Part shown: positions 26,201 through 34,704 of the stretch, one piece after another
How positions within the stretch are numbered: the stretch's first letter is position 1
Layout of the letters: each line of letters starts with the position of its first letter
Origin: Microtetraspora fusca
Lineage (GTDB): Bacteria; Actinomycetota; Actinomycetes; Streptosporangiales; Streptosporangiaceae
Direction: 5' to 3'
DNA length: 64,000 bases
Assembly (NCBI RefSeq): GCF_001570365.1
Contig: NZ_BBYK01000046.1
Span: 1-64,000, forward strand
Position numbers and translations under genes: made by a program
Notes under the pieces: generated by a model
What the model was told of the DNA's origin: nothing
The model's database searches: none
What the model saw: the letters and a program-made list of their open reading frames with translations, nothing else

Positions 26201-26415
26201 TCCTCTACGCGAGGCTGCTCCCGCACGCGGGCGAGCTCGCCATCGCCGGAGTGGGCCTCGACTGCGGCGGTTCCGTGAACGGCCTGCTCGCCGGTCTCGC
26301 CGCCGCCATGGGCGACAAGGAGACGGCCCGCGACCACGCCAGGCGCGCCGTCGAGACCGAGGATCGCCTCGGCCTGGTCGCGTGGTCGCCACGCAGCCGG
26401 TCCTATCTGAGCTGA
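23233..26415 (+). CDS. BTAD-domain regulator with AAA/NTPase and TPR regions
   Basis: Regulator of 1060 residues. A winged-helix domain opens the protein (FRLLGNLEVWTSERRLDITA), the BTAD domain runs to about 240 (DELGIDPGPELRRLEAAVL), a P-loop NTPase follows with Walker A LAGEPGVGKTT and the Walker B-like LVVFEDAHGAD, then helical TPR-like repeats to the end. Unlike the regulator at 7677 it has no long low-complexity linker. Such proteins act as cluster-situated activators. Its divergent arrangement with the FAD oxidoreductase suggests that gene as a target. Confidence 0.88.
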   Translation: MSLSFRLLGNLEVWTSERRLDITARMRRALLALLLVDVGRAVPADALVERLWGDRPPSAPFGTLQAYVAQLRQTLEPERRPRDRPAVLLTRGTGYLLDVAPERIDALAFEDLVARGDLEAAFALWRGEPLAEFADAAWAGPYRTRLMEIYEAAAEDRVEAWLTGGRTESAVAELESMIARQPLRERRWAQLVRALYADGRQADALAAYRRCQTLLADELGIDPGPELRRLEAAVLAQCPSLPVGGRWKSAPAAPDTAESTPDEPVGRERELAVVRDRVEGLRIAGGCLLLAGEPGVGKTTLAESARRFAAASGVPATWVCCVDATSAPAYWPWAQVLRDLGGPAANAALGVVTGERPLPQGDRFQVYEAVLAALAAVPERRLVVFEDAHGADASSLELLRLIAGDLARLPFLFVVTSRDGAGLAAPAVERLTVGVLPEEACARYVERALPGEPELASELARRSGGNPFFLGELVSLVRGGGTVGGVPEGVRDVIAQRVSALPERTREALTLAAVAGEALDPAVLAQAARMTGEELLVALDPALGAGLLVEDADSWGYRFRHGLIRDALYDSLGRVSRGGLHARVADALEATGAGVTALALHYLAAGPLGAPEKSVRYARAAAALAVRQTAWSEAVAHLRDAAAVLIGSAELPMRCDVLVDLGRALRDAGEHAKAHEAIEKAVALATALDDPTRVIAAATAFGGVTTWGSREYGEHEPAVVGFLESQLGATAGDDAARVRILATLGLELRYSDRVADCAAYAEQALDLARRLDDPDLLALAFNAFLHSCHGPSHFTRTPPVTIEAIDLAARRGARRDEFAFRLQHVTEVARAGDLTALDVQLARCRDLAAELRSPELSGQLRLAEATAALLSGRCDDAERLRDEGLRLIGLTGAPGLTWARLATDIGLARARGTLAAMSDPLLGMAESVPWSFSISRPAAVLALAESGREDEARGLTARWFAPPPEDWTWMFPMGLWSAVSALIGVPDPGLLYARLLPHAGELAIAGVGLDCGGSVNGLLAGLAAAMGDKETARDHARRAVETEDRLGLVAWSPRSRSYLS

Positions 26416-26548
26416 ACCTGCCTCCGACGCACCGTGGGCGCGCTCCCACCACCCTGTGGAGGCGCGGCGACGCTGTGAGAGGGTCGTTCCCCGCAAGCGG
26501 AGGAGATCGCGGCCCGACGGCGGTCCCTCCCGGACCGAAAGGAGTCCG

Positions 26549-27274
26549 ATGGGTACCGCACTCGTCACCGGAGCGTCCCGGGGCCTCGGCGCCGCCATCG
26601 CCGAGCGGCTCGCCGCCGACGGCTGCGACGTCGCCGTGAACTACGCCCACGACACCGCCGGGGCGACCCGCGTCGTCGAGCGGATCCGCGCCACCGGCGG
26701 CTCCGCCCGGCTCGCCCGCTTCGACGTGACCGACGAGGAGTCCGTACGGCGGGGTATCGCCGAGATCGGCCGGGTGGACGTCGTGGTGAACAACGCGACC
26801 GGCCCGCAGCCCCTGCTGCCGGTCGAGAAGCAGACCTGGGACGACCACCTGGATCAGCTCCGGTTCTTCGTGAAGGCGCCGCTGCTCATCCTGCAGGCCG
26901 TGCTGCCCGCGATGCGGGAGGCGGGCGCGGGCCGGATCGTCAATATCGGCAGCGAGGTCGCCGACCTCGGCAATCCGGAATTCGGGCACTACGTGTCGGC
27001 GAAGGCCGCGATGCACGGCCTCACCCGCTCCTGGGCGCGCGAACTCGGCCCGTACGGGATCTCGGTGAACACCGTGGAGCCGGGGTGGATCCCGGTGGAG
27101 CGGCACGCCGACCTGCCCGCGGCGGACTTCGACGCCTACCTGGACGGCGTGGCCGCGGGCCACATGGGGACGCCGGGGGACGTCGCCGAGGCCGTGGCCT
27201 TCCTCGCCTCCCCCCGCGCCCGTTTCGTCACCGGGCAGCGCCTCGCGGTCAACGGCGGCAAGACCATGACCTGA
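26549..27274 (+). CDS. SDR family oxidoreductase
   Basis: Classical short-chain dehydrogenase of 241 residues. NAD(P) binding is shown by TGASRGLG and the NNAT motif; the active site has Ser in NIGSE and YVSAK (Tyr/Lys). The C-terminal AVNGGKTMT is typical. Closest in style to 3-oxoacyl-ACP reductase-like SDRs, but the substrate is unknown. AAAGGAG lies 6 bases before the ATG. Confidence 0.88.
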   Translation: MGTALVTGASRGLGAAIAERLAADGCDVAVNYAHDTAGATRVVERIRATGGSARLARFDVTDEESVRRGIAEIGRVDVVVNNATGPQPLLPVEKQTWDDHLDQLRFFVKAPLLILQAVLPAMREAGAGRIVNIGSEVADLGNPEFGHYVSAKAAMHGLTRSWARELGPYGISVNTVEPGWIPVERHADLPAADFDAYLDGVAAGHMGTPGDVAEAVAFLASPRARFVTGQRLAVNGGKTMT

Positions 27275-27432
27275 CCCATCCCTGAGATCGGGACCGGCGA
27301 ATCCCCGCCCGTTTCAGGGTGATCCCCGATGGCCGCGACCACCGGCGTGCAGCAGGCTCTGATTCGATCCCCCATACCCGCTCCGGCGGCGGCGTGGGGG
27401 CGAGCGGTACGCCGGTGAGGAGTTGTGGAACG

Positions 27433-28089
27433 GTGAGCGGAACGGGTGGGCGGATCGCGGTCGCGGGTCCGATCCTCGCTCTCAGCGTCATGATCTGGCT
27501 GCACGTCGCCTACCCCGGCGCCGTGGACCCGCTGGTCGCCCCGGTCGCCGGCTACGCCTGGGTGGAGGGGGCCGGTCCCCTGCTCGCGCTGGGTGTCCTC
27601 TCGCTGGTCGCGGGCATCGCCGGACTCGTCCGCGCGCTGGCCAGGGTCGAGCCGGCGCGGAGCGCGGCGGCGCGAGTGCTGCTCACGGGCGTCGCGGTGG
27701 CGCTGACGCTGACCGCCCTGTGGCCGAGCGACGCCTCCGAGATCCACCGCTGGTCCACCGCGCTCGTCTTCACCGGCCTGCCGTGCGCGGCCTGGATCCT
27801 GGCCAGGCAGACCAGGGCGCTGCCGGGCTGGCGGACGACCGGCCGGGTGCTCGACGCGGTCAGCCTGGCCTCCGTGCTCGCCCTGGCCGCGTACCTGCTG
27901 GGCCGTCCGGGCTCCCCCGTCGCCGAAACGGTCGGCGGCGCGGCGTTCTACGGCCTCGCCGAACGGACCCTGGTGATCTCCGAGGTCGTGCTCGTGCTGG
28001 CCATGGCGGCGGCCGCCACGCGTGGTCGTCCGGCCCGCGCCGTGCCGTCCACCCCCTCCGGGTCGCTCGCCAGGGGAAACATCCGCTAG
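27433..28089 (+). CDS. DUF998-like membrane protein
   Basis: Membrane protein of 218 residues with about six helices and a WSTALVFTGLPCAAWILA segment, in the style of DUF998 proteins of actinomycetes. The GTG at 27433 is chosen because GAGGAG lies 10 bases upstream and the first helix starts soon after. The next gene begins 9 bases after its stop, so the two are probably co-transcribed. Confidence 0.6.
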   Translation: MSGTGGRIAVAGPILALSVMIWLHVAYPGAVDPLVAPVAGYAWVEGAGPLLALGVLSLVAGIAGLVRALARVEPARSAAARVLLTGVAVALTLTALWPSDASEIHRWSTALVFTGLPCAAWILARQTRALPGWRTTGRVLDAVSLASVLALAAYLLGRPGSPVAETVGGAAFYGLAERTLVISEVVLVLAMAAAATRGRPARAVPSTPSGSLARGNIR

Positions 28090-28098
28090 TGTCCCGGC

Positions 28099-28980
28099 AT
28101 GTCCGAGGCGTACTTCCCCCGTATCCAGACCGTCACGGGCGCCCTGCCCGTCTCCCTGATCGAGGGGCCCGTCCTTCCGGGTGAGCACCTGCGCACCGAC
28201 ACGCGCTGGGGAACGGGCGGCGAGTCCGACCCGTACCGCTGGCTGGACGAGGAGACGCACGTCACCTCCGAGCTGGCCGAGCTGGGCCGGGAGCGGGGTC
28301 TCGCCCTGGTCGTCGAGCACAGTTGCCTCGGCATGGGGCGTGACGTGACGGCGCTGGCGCGGATCGCCACGGCGGCCAGGGTCGCGGTCGTCGCCGCGAC
28401 CGGGTTCGCCCCGGAGCCGTTCAGCGGCGACCTGATCCGCCGGTACGGCGTGGACGACCTCACCGCCGACCTGCTCAAGGAGATCGGGACCGGCCTCGAC
28501 GGCACCGCCGCCCGGCCCGGCGTGATCGTGGCCGCGACGTGGGGCGAGCAGCCCACTGCGAGCGAGGCGCGCGCCCTCACCGCCGCCGCGCGGGCCTCGG
28601 CCCGCACCGACCTTCCGGTGGCCGCGGACGGCCTCGACGTCCTGGAGACCCTGCTCGCCGAGGGTGTGCCGCCCACCCGGCTGAGCGCCCGCGCGACCGA
28701 CCCGCTCGTCCAGCGCAAGATCGCCGAGGCGGGCGCGTACGTCGAGGTGACCGAGGCCGAGCACGCGCTCGCGCTGGTCGAGGCGGGCCACGCGGCACGC
28801 GTCCTGCTGAGCAGCGGGGTGTCCCGGCAGGGGCACCTGCGGGACTACGGCGGGCCCGGGTACGGCCGGCTGTTCGACGAGGTCGTCCCCGCGATGCGCG
28901 CCGCCGGGACCGACGAGGGCACGCTGGAGCTGATCACCTGCCGCAACGCGCTGCGCTGGCTCACCGGTCTCGACCGCTGA
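28099..28980 (+). CDS. phosphotriesterase-family protein lacking metal ligands
   Basis: Protein of 293 residues with the outline of the phosphotriesterase/TatD-like TIM barrel: an opening PVLPGEHLRTDTRWG in place of the usual HEHL, then VEHSCLGMGRDVTALARIA, VAVVAATGF, and the end GYGRLFDEVVPAMRAAGTDE. Key metal residues look lost. The first His of HxH is replaced (GEH), the lysine that bridges the metals is absent (GVIVAATWGEQP), and the final Asp position reads LLSSGVSRQG. It is therefore probably not an ordinary hydrolase and may bind a ligand or have a changed chemistry. Confidence 0.65.
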   Translation: MSEAYFPRIQTVTGALPVSLIEGPVLPGEHLRTDTRWGTGGESDPYRWLDEETHVTSELAELGRERGLALVVEHSCLGMGRDVTALARIATAARVAVVAATGFAPEPFSGDLIRRYGVDDLTADLLKEIGTGLDGTAARPGVIVAATWGEQPTASEARALTAAARASARTDLPVAADGLDVLETLLAEGVPPTRLSARATDPLVQRKIAEAGAYVEVTEAEHALALVEAGHAARVLLSSGVSRQGHLRDYGGPGYGRLFDEVVPAMRAAGTDEGTLELITCRNALRWLTGLDR

Positions 28981-28986
28981 CGCGGT

Positions 28987-29016
28987 TCCGGCGCCCCCTC
29001 CGGAGGGAGCGCCGGA
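28987..29016 (-). terminator. hairpin terminator between convergent genes
   Basis: An 8-bp stem TCCGGCGC/GCGCCGGA plus an inner CCCT/AGGG stem, separated by one C-A mismatch on the plus strand that becomes a G-U pair in minus-strand RNA. This suggests selection mainly for the oxidoreductase transcript that ends here. Confidence 0.7.
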
Positions 29017-29031
29017 CGACGCCGCGTGCCG

Positions 29032-30450
29032 TCAGGAGTCGAAGCCGAGCCCCATCGCGTCGAGCGTGCGCAGCCAGAGGTTGCGCCGCCCCTCGTGGGC
29101 GTCGGCCCGCGCGATCGACCAGCGGGTGAGCTGGATGACCCCCGACCGCGCCGGCTCGGGCGGGAACGGCATCGGCTTGGTCCGCACCATGCGCAGCCGG
29201 GTCCGCTCGGTGCTCTCGCCGCCGAGCAGGTCCAGCATGACGTTGGCCCCGAACCTGGTGGCTCCCACCCCCAGCCCCGTGTATCCCACCGCGTACGCGA
29301 GCCGCGAGCGGTAGGCGGTGCCGTAGAAGGCGGCGAACCGGCTGCAGGTGTCGATCACCCCGCCCCACCTGTGGGTGAAGCGGACGCCCTCGAGCTGCGG
29401 GAACGTGGCGAAGAAGTGCTGCGCCAGCTTCTCGAAGGTCTCGTCCCGCTGGTCGTATCCGTCCTTGATCAGGCCGCCGTTGTGATAGACGGCGTCGTAG
29501 CCGCCCCACAGGATCCGGTTGTCGTCGGTCAGCCGGTAGTAGTGGAACTGGTTGGCCGAATCGCCGATGCCCTGCCGGTTGCGCCAGCCGATCTCGGCGA
29601 GCTTGTGGTCCGGCAGCGGCTCCGTCATCAGGACGTAGTCGTACACCGGGACCAGGAAGTGCCGCAGGCGACGCAGCAGCGGCGGGAAGACGCCCGTGCC
29701 CAGGGCCACCCGGCGGGCCCGGACGGTCCCGTGCGGGGTGACGACGTCCAGCCGTTCCCCGGCGTCGGAGACGGACCTGGCCGGGGTGTGTTCGAAGATC
29801 CGCACGCCCATCCGGAGGCAGGCGTCCCGCAGGCCCCAGGCGAGCCGCGCCGGGTCCACCATCGCGACGGCGTCCCGCTGCCACAGGGCGCCGAGATAGG
29901 TGGGCGAGTTCACCTCCGCCCGCACCTGGTCGCGGTCCAGATAGACGGGCTCGGAACCGAGGTCGCGGGCGGCGCTCTCGGCCTCGCGCAGCCCCTCGAG
30001 CTGCCACTCCTCGGTGGCGACGTTCATCTCCCCGGTCCGCTCGAACGAGCAGCGGATGTCGTACCGCTCGACGGTCGCCTCGATCTCGTCGAGGTTCTCC
30101 TGCCCGAGGCGCTCCAGGGTGGGAAGCTCGTCGGGCCAGCGGGCCTGGCCGTTGAGCAGGCCGTGGGTGAGGCTGGCGGCGCAGAAGCCCCCGTTGCGTC
30201 CGGAGGCGGCCCAGCCGATGCTCTTGCCCTCCAGCAGGACCACGTCCCGCGAGGGGTCTCTCTCCTTGGCCATCAGCGCGGTCCACAGACCGGAGAATCC
30301 ACCTCCGATGACGGCCAGGTCGGCGGTGGTGTCGTTCGTGAGCCGCGGTGACGGCTCCGGTGCCCCTGGCTGGTCCAGCCAGTACGGCGTGCGCTCCGCG
30401 TCAGCAAGCGCCTTCAGCGGATCCACAGATTTCACTTCCCTACGTGTCAC
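29032..30450 (-). CDS. FAD-dependent amine oxidase, gamma-glutamylputrescine oxidase-like
   Basis: DAO-family flavoenzyme of 472 residues. The dinucleotide motif is DLAVIGGGFSGLWTAL, followed by IGWAASGRNGGFCAASLTHG, a signature shared with PuuB-type oxidases, and the C-terminal YTGLGVGATRFGANVMLDLL. The likely reaction is oxidative deamination of putrescine or gamma-glutamylputrescine to the aldehyde, with H2O2 as by-product. The polyamine importer and aldehyde dehydrogenase genes lie directly upstream, which supports this. The separation from potC by a strong terminator suggests its own promoter in the 137-base gap. Confidence 0.83.
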   Translation of the reverse strand: MTRREVKSVDPLKALADAERTPYWLDQPGAPEPSPRLTNDTTADLAVIGGGFSGLWTALMAKERDPSRDVVLLEGKSIGWAASGRNGGFCAASLTHGLLNGQARWPDELPTLERLGQENLDEIEATVERYDIRCSFERTGEMNVATEEWQLEGLREAESAARDLGSEPVYLDRDQVRAEVNSPTYLGALWQRDAVAMVDPARLAWGLRDACLRMGVRIFEHTPARSVSDAGERLDVVTPHGTVRARRVALGTGVFPPLLRRLRHFLVPVYDYVLMTEPLPDHKLAEIGWRNRQGIGDSANQFHYYRLTDDNRILWGGYDAVYHNGGLIKDGYDQRDETFEKLAQHFFATFPQLEGVRFTHRWGGVIDTCSRFAAFYGTAYRSRLAYAVGYTGLGVGATRFGANVMLDLLGGESTERTRLRMVRTKPMPFPPEPARSGVIQLTRWSIARADAHEGRRNLWLRTLDAMGLGFDS

Positions 30451-30548
30451 GTATTGATTGGTTGCGTGACCCCGAACCGGCCGGTCACGCGCGGGATCCC
30501 CCTCGCTCCGATCTCACCTCTCCCTGAGTGCCTGTGACGTGGAAGTGG

Positions 30549-30580
30549 TTGAGCCCCCTCACCGGGGCGAGGGGGCTCAA
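30549..30580 (-). terminator. terminator of the polyamine transport operon
   Basis: Perfect 12-bp stem TTGAGCCCCCTC/GAGGGGGCTCAA with an 8-base loop, 8 bases past the stop codon of potC. Confidence 0.85.
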
Positions 30581-30587
30581 CCGGGGT

Positions 30588-31367
30588 CTAGCGGCGGCGA
30601 CGCGCCATGAGCGCGTTGCCGAGGGCGATCAGCAACCCGGCCGCGAAGATCAACGTACCCATCACGTTGACCTGCGGCGGGATGCCCACCCGCGTGGATC
30701 CCCAGATCCACAGCGGGAACGTGACCGTGCCGCCCGAGTTGAAGTTGGTGATGACGAAGTCGTCGATGGACAGCGCGAACGCCAGCATCGACCCGGCCAT
30801 CACACCCGGGAAGATCATGGGCAGCGTCACCAGCCGGAACGTCGTCCAGGTGCCCGCGCCGAGGTCCCGGGCCGCCTCCTCAAGGGAGGCGTCCAGCGTC
30901 ATCACCCGCGCCCGCACCGTGATGGCCACGAACGAGATCGAGAACATCACGTGCGAGATCACGATCGTCCAGAAGCCGAGCGGGACGGCGAGGGTGACGA
31001 ACAGCGACAGCAGGGACGCGCCCATCACGATCTCGGCGCAGGAGATGGCCGCGAACATGACGATGTTCATCGTCCCGGATCCGCGGAAGCGGTACCGGCC
31101 GAGCGCGAGACCGATGAGCGAGCCGAGCACGCCCGCGATCAGCATCGTCAGCACGGCGATGAGCAGCGAGTTCACCAGCGCCGTCGTCAGGTCGCCGATC
31201 TCGAAGAGCTTGCCGTACCACTTCAGGGTGAAGCCCTGGAACGTGGTGTTGTAGCGGCCCTTCGTGTCGTTGAACCCGAAGAGGATCATCACCGCGATGG
31301 GGACGATCAGCCAGGCGATGACGAGCCAGGTGTAGAGCTGCAGCCAGCGGCCGCGAAAGAGCCTCAT
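30588..31367 (-). CDS. potC: polyamine ABC transporter permease, PotC-like
   Basis: Inner-membrane permease of 259 residues with six helices and the binding-protein-dependent transport motif in the EEAARDLGAGTWTTFRLVTLP loop, which contacts the ATPase. SIDDFVITNFNSGG near the C-terminus is typical of PotC. Its ATG overlaps the stop of the PotB-like gene. It forms the channel with that permease for spermidine or putrescine uptake. Confidence 0.9.
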   Translation of the reverse strand: MRLFRGRWLQLYTWLVIAWLIVPIAVMILFGFNDTKGRYNTTFQGFTLKWYGKLFEIGDLTTALVNSLLIAVLTMLIAGVLGSLIGLALGRYRFRGSGTMNIVMFAAISCAEIVMGASLLSLFVTLAVPLGFWTIVISHVMFSISFVAITVRARVMTLDASLEEAARDLGAGTWTTFRLVTLPMIFPGVMAGSMLAFALSIDDFVITNFNSGGTVTFPLWIWGSTRVGIPPQVNVMGTLIFAAGLLIALGNALMARRRR

Positions 31368-32227
31368 CGCGCCGCCACCTCCAGCACGTCCTCGGTGCCG
31401 AGCGCCTTGGCGTAGGCGAAGATGCCGATCAGCAGCAGCGCCATCAGGGTGAACGACAGCGCCGAGGCCGTCGGGTAGTCCTGCGTGACGAGGTACTGGT
31501 TCTGGATGACGTTGCCGATCATCGTGGTGTTCGTGCCGCCGAGCACCGAAGCGTTGACGTAGTCCGACGTGGCCGGCACGAACGTCATCAGCACCCCGGC
31601 GAACACGCCGGGCAGCGACAGCGGGAACACCACCCGGATGAACGTCTGGAACTTGTTGGCGTACAGGTCGTTGGCCGCTTCCAGCACCCGCGGGTCGATC
31701 CGCTCCAGCGCCACGTACATCGGCAGCACCATGAACGGCAGGAAGTTGTACGCCAGGCCGCCGATCACCGCGTACGGCGTGGCCAGGACGCGGAAGTCGT
31801 GCGGCAGCAGCCCCAGGTCCTTCAGCGGGCCGAGCAGCATGCCGTTGTCCGACAGCAGGAACTGCCAGGAGATCGTCCGCAGCACGAACGACACGAGGAA
31901 CGGCAGCAGCAGGAGGAAGAGGTAGACGGACTTGTGCCGACCGCCCTTGAACGCGATCCAGTACGCCACGGGGAAACCGATGACGATCTGGATCAGGGTC
32001 GCCGCCAGGCCGTAGGCCAGCGAGCGGATGATCTGGTCGTGGTAGTTCGTCAGCCCGTCGACGTACGACTGCCAGTTCCAGGTGAAGACGAACCCGTCGG
32101 CCACGTTGCCGGACTGCAGCGACAGCGACAGCATGACCACGGTGGGGACCACGAAGAAGATCGCGAGCCAGACACCGCCGGGGAAGATCAGCGCGTACGG
32201 CGTCAGCGCCGCCCTCACCCTACTCAT
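31364..32227 (-). CDS. potB: polyamine ABC transporter permease, PotB-like
   Basis: Permease of 287 residues starting MSRVRAALTPYALIFPGG. The coupling loop reads LEAANDLYANKFQTFIRVVFPLSLPG and the family motif YVNASVLGGTNTTMIGNVI follows. The start overlaps the stop of the PotD-like gene (ATGA) and its own stop overlaps potC, so the three are translationally coupled. Confidence 0.9.
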   Translation of the reverse strand: MSRVRAALTPYALIFPGGVWLAIFFVVPTVVMLSLSLQSGNVADGFVFTWNWQSYVDGLTNYHDQIIRSLAYGLAATLIQIVIGFPVAYWIAFKGGRHKSVYLFLLLLPFLVSFVLRTISWQFLLSDNGMLLGPLKDLGLLPHDFRVLATPYAVIGGLAYNFLPFMVLPMYVALERIDPRVLEAANDLYANKFQTFIRVVFPLSLPGVFAGVLMTFVPATSDYVNASVLGGTNTTMIGNVIQNQYLVTQDYPTASALSFTLMALLLIGIFAYAKALGTEDVLEVAAR

Positions 32228-33483
32228 GAGGTCGTGATGGGCTGGAAGATGCCTTCGAACTTCTTCTGCTCGGTGGCGTCCGCGAGCGTCCGGTAGGTGC
32301 GCAGCTTCGCGTACACCTCCGGGCTCGGGAACACCAGCGGGCTGTCGGCGATCATCTCGAGCGTCTTCTTGTCCTGGCCGGTCGCCTTCGCCGCGTCGGC
32401 GCGGATGATCTCCTGTGCCGCCGGGACCGGCGGGACGTAGTTGATGTACTCCGCCATGCTGGCCGCGATGGTCGGCTCGTAGAAGAAGTCGATGAGCGTG
32501 ATCGCGTCCACGGGGTTGGCGGCCGTCTTCGGGATCATGAAGTTGTCGGTCCAGATCGTGGCGCCCTCGTCGGGGATCACGAACTTGAGGTCCGTGCCGT
32601 CGGAGAGGTTCTTCTGGAAGACGTCGCCCGACCACGCCTGGCAGAGCCAGATGTCACCCTTGGCCAGCGGGTCGATGTACGACTGGTCGTAGTACTTCCG
32701 GACGATCCCGGAGTCGCGCTGCTGCCGGAGCTTCTCCGCGGCCTTCTCCCAGTCGGCCGGGGTGGACTTCTCCGGGTCGATGCCCAGCATGAACATGCCG
32801 AAGTTGGCGATCTCCTGCGAGTCGGACATCATGCCGACCTTGCCCTTGTACTTCGGATCCCACAGCGCGGCGTAGCTGGTCGGCGGGGTGTCGATGTACT
32901 TGGGGTTGTAGGCGATGCCGGTCATGCCCGAGGCGTACGGCACGGTGAACACGTTGCCCGGGTCGAACGACTCGTTCTTGTACCGCTCGCCGACGTTCTT
33001 GGTGAAGTTCGGCAGCTTCTCGTGGTCGAGGGGCACCAGGTAGCCCAGCTTGATGAGCTGGGTGAGCTGGATGCTGTTGGTGACGACCATCAGGTCGTAA
33101 TCGATGGACTGCCCGGCGGCGAGCTGCGGCTGGATCTTGGCGAACCAGCTCGTGGTCTCCTGGATGACCTCCTTGTAGGTCACCGTGATGCCGGTCTGCT
33201 CGGTGAACTTCTTCAGCTCGGGGTGGTCGGGGTCCATGTAGAGGGGCCAGTTGGCGAAGTCGACGTGACCGTTCTTCACCTTGCCGGCCCAGTACTTCTC
33301 CACCTCGGACTGCGCCTGGGCGGAGGTGGTCGGGCGGGCTACGCCCTTCCCCTTCACCCCGCAGGCGGCGAGAGCGAGACCGGCGGCGGAGAAACCGGCC
33401 ACCCGGAAGGCGTCGCGACGTCCGAGGCGGCGCTGGGTCAGACCCCGGAGGAACGACGGGTCCGGTGTAGAGGGGTTGCTCAT
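32224..33483 (-). CDS. potD: polyamine-binding lipoprotein, PotD-like
   Basis: Extracellular solute-binding protein of 419 residues. The N-terminus has a twin-arginine motif (RRDAFRVAGF) and ends in a lipobox LALAACG, so it is predicted to be a Tat-exported lipoprotein. The mature part has the PotD-like pattern: NWPLYMDPDHPELKKFTEQTGITVTYKE, VVTNSIQL, FTVPYASGMTGIAYNP and WLCQAWSGDVFQ. It delivers putrescine or spermidine to the PotBC channel. Confidence 0.9.
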   Translation of the reverse strand: MSNPSTPDPSFLRGLTQRRLGRRDAFRVAGFSAAGLALAACGVKGKGVARPTTSAQAQSEVEKYWAGKVKNGHVDFANWPLYMDPDHPELKKFTEQTGITVTYKEVIQETTSWFAKIQPQLAAGQSIDYDLMVVTNSIQLTQLIKLGYLVPLDHEKLPNFTKNVGERYKNESFDPGNVFTVPYASGMTGIAYNPKYIDTPPTSYAALWDPKYKGKVGMMSDSQEIANFGMFMLGIDPEKSTPADWEKAAEKLRQQRDSGIVRKYYDQSYIDPLAKGDIWLCQAWSGDVFQKNLSDGTDLKFVIPDEGATIWTDNFMIPKTAANPVDAITLIDFFYEPTIAASMAEYINYVPPVPAAQEIIRADAAKATGQDKKTLEMIADSPLVFPSPEVYAKLRTYRTLADATEQKKFEGIFQPITTS

Positions 33484-33511
33484 GGGGTTCGTGCTCCCGT
33501 GTCGAGAGGTG

Positions 33512-34663
33512 TTACTGCAGCGCGTACGAGTGCTGCGGCTGCCACGACAGCCAGACCGTGTCGCCTCGTTCGGCCGTGGTGGTGCTGTCGTGCACGTTCT
33601 GCTGGAAGACGGTGATCTCCGCCCCGCCCGCCAGGGCGACCGCGTAGCTGTTGTAGGTCCCGAGGTAGACCACTTCGGAGACCGTCCCTTCCACCATGCT
33701 AAGGTCGCCTTCGGGCCGCTCGGTGGAGATCATGATCTTCTCCGGGCGCACGGTCAGCTCGACGGTGTCCCCCTCGGCGACGGCTTCCTTGATCGGCACG
33801 ATGACCCGGTCCTCGGGGCCGAGCGCGAGCACGGCGGAGGATCCGTTCACCGCCCGCGCGACACCGCTGAGCAGGTTGGACGTCCCGATGAACCCCGCGA
33901 CGAACTTGGTCGCGGGCCGCTCGTAGATCTCCCGGGGGCCGGCGAGTTGTTCGACGAGACCGTCGTTCATGACGGCGATGCGGTCGCTCATGGTGAGCGC
34001 CTCGCTCTGGTCGTGCGTCACGTAGACGAACGTGATGCCGACCTCACGCTGGATCCGCTTGAGCTCGATCTGCATGTGCTGGCGCAGCTTGAGGTCGAGC
34101 GCGCCGAGCGGCTCGTCGAGGAGGAGCGCGCGCGGCCGGTTGACCAGGGCGCGCGCGAGCGCGACGCGCTGCTGCTGACCGCCGGACATCTCGCGGGGGC
34201 GCCGCTTCTCGCGGCCGACCAGGTCGACGATCTCCAGCATCTCGCCGACGCGGCGCCGGACCTCGCCGTCCGGCACCTTCTTGCGCTTGAGTCCGAACGC
34301 GACGTTGTCCCATACGTTCATGTGGGGGAAGAGCGCGTAGGACTGGAACACCATGTTGACGTCACGCTTGTTCGGGGGAACGTTCGTGACATCCTGGCCG
34401 TGGAGCCGGACGACGCCCTTGGTGGGCTCCTCGAAGCCCGCGATCATCCGCATCGAAGTGGTCTTGCCGCACCCCGACGGCCCGAGGAGGGAGAAGAACT
34501 CCCCCTCGCCGATGGTCATGCTGACGCCCTTGACGGCCTGTACGACCTCGCCGTGTGAGACGTACTCCTTCACGACCTCGTCGAGCTCGATGGCGGGCAC
34601 CTGGTCGGGGGTAGCCTCGCCGGCTACCCCCGCACCCGCCTGGATCTCTGTCATTCCAGGCAT
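33512..34663 (-). CDS. potA: polyamine ABC transporter ATPase, PotA-like
   Basis: ATPase of 383 residues with Walker A GPSGCGKTT, Q-loop MVFQSYALFPHM, signature MSGGQQQRVALARALV, Walker B LLLDEPLGALD and switch His VTHDQSEA. The C-terminal TOBE domain (about 290-383) fits regulation by substrate, as in PotA. Two candidate starts exist (34663 and 34654); the first has AGAGGG very close. It is the first gene of the transporter set and follows the dehydrogenase gene by 39 bases containing a hairpin. Confidence 0.9.
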   Translation of the reverse strand: MPGMTEIQAGAGVAGEATPDQVPAIELDEVVKEYVSHGEVVQAVKGVSMTIGEGEFFSLLGPSGCGKTTSMRMIAGFEEPTKGVVRLHGQDVTNVPPNKRDVNMVFQSYALFPHMNVWDNVAFGLKRKKVPDGEVRRRVGEMLEIVDLVGREKRRPREMSGGQQQRVALARALVNRPRALLLDEPLGALDLKLRQHMQIELKRIQREVGITFVYVTHDQSEALTMSDRIAVMNDGLVEQLAGPREIYERPATKFVAGFIGTSNLLSGVARAVNGSSAVLALGPEDRVIVPIKEAVAEGDTVELTVRPEKIMISTERPEGDLSMVEGTVSEVVYLGTYNSYAVALAGGAEITVFQQNVHDSTTTAERGDTVWLSWQPQHSYALQ

Positions 34664-34677
34664 ATCCCTCTTTCAGA

Positions 34678-34704
34678 AGGCCGGACGGCCGCGCCGCCCG
34701 GCCT
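34678..34704 (-). terminator. hairpin between aldehyde dehydrogenase and potA
   Basis: Stem AGGCCGG/CCGGCCT plus inner CGGC/GCCG, with one A-C plus-strand mismatch that becomes U-G in minus-strand RNA. It overlaps the dehydrogenase stop codon. It probably reduces read-through into potA instead of fully ending the transcript, since only 14 bases separate it from the potA start. Confidence 0.6.
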
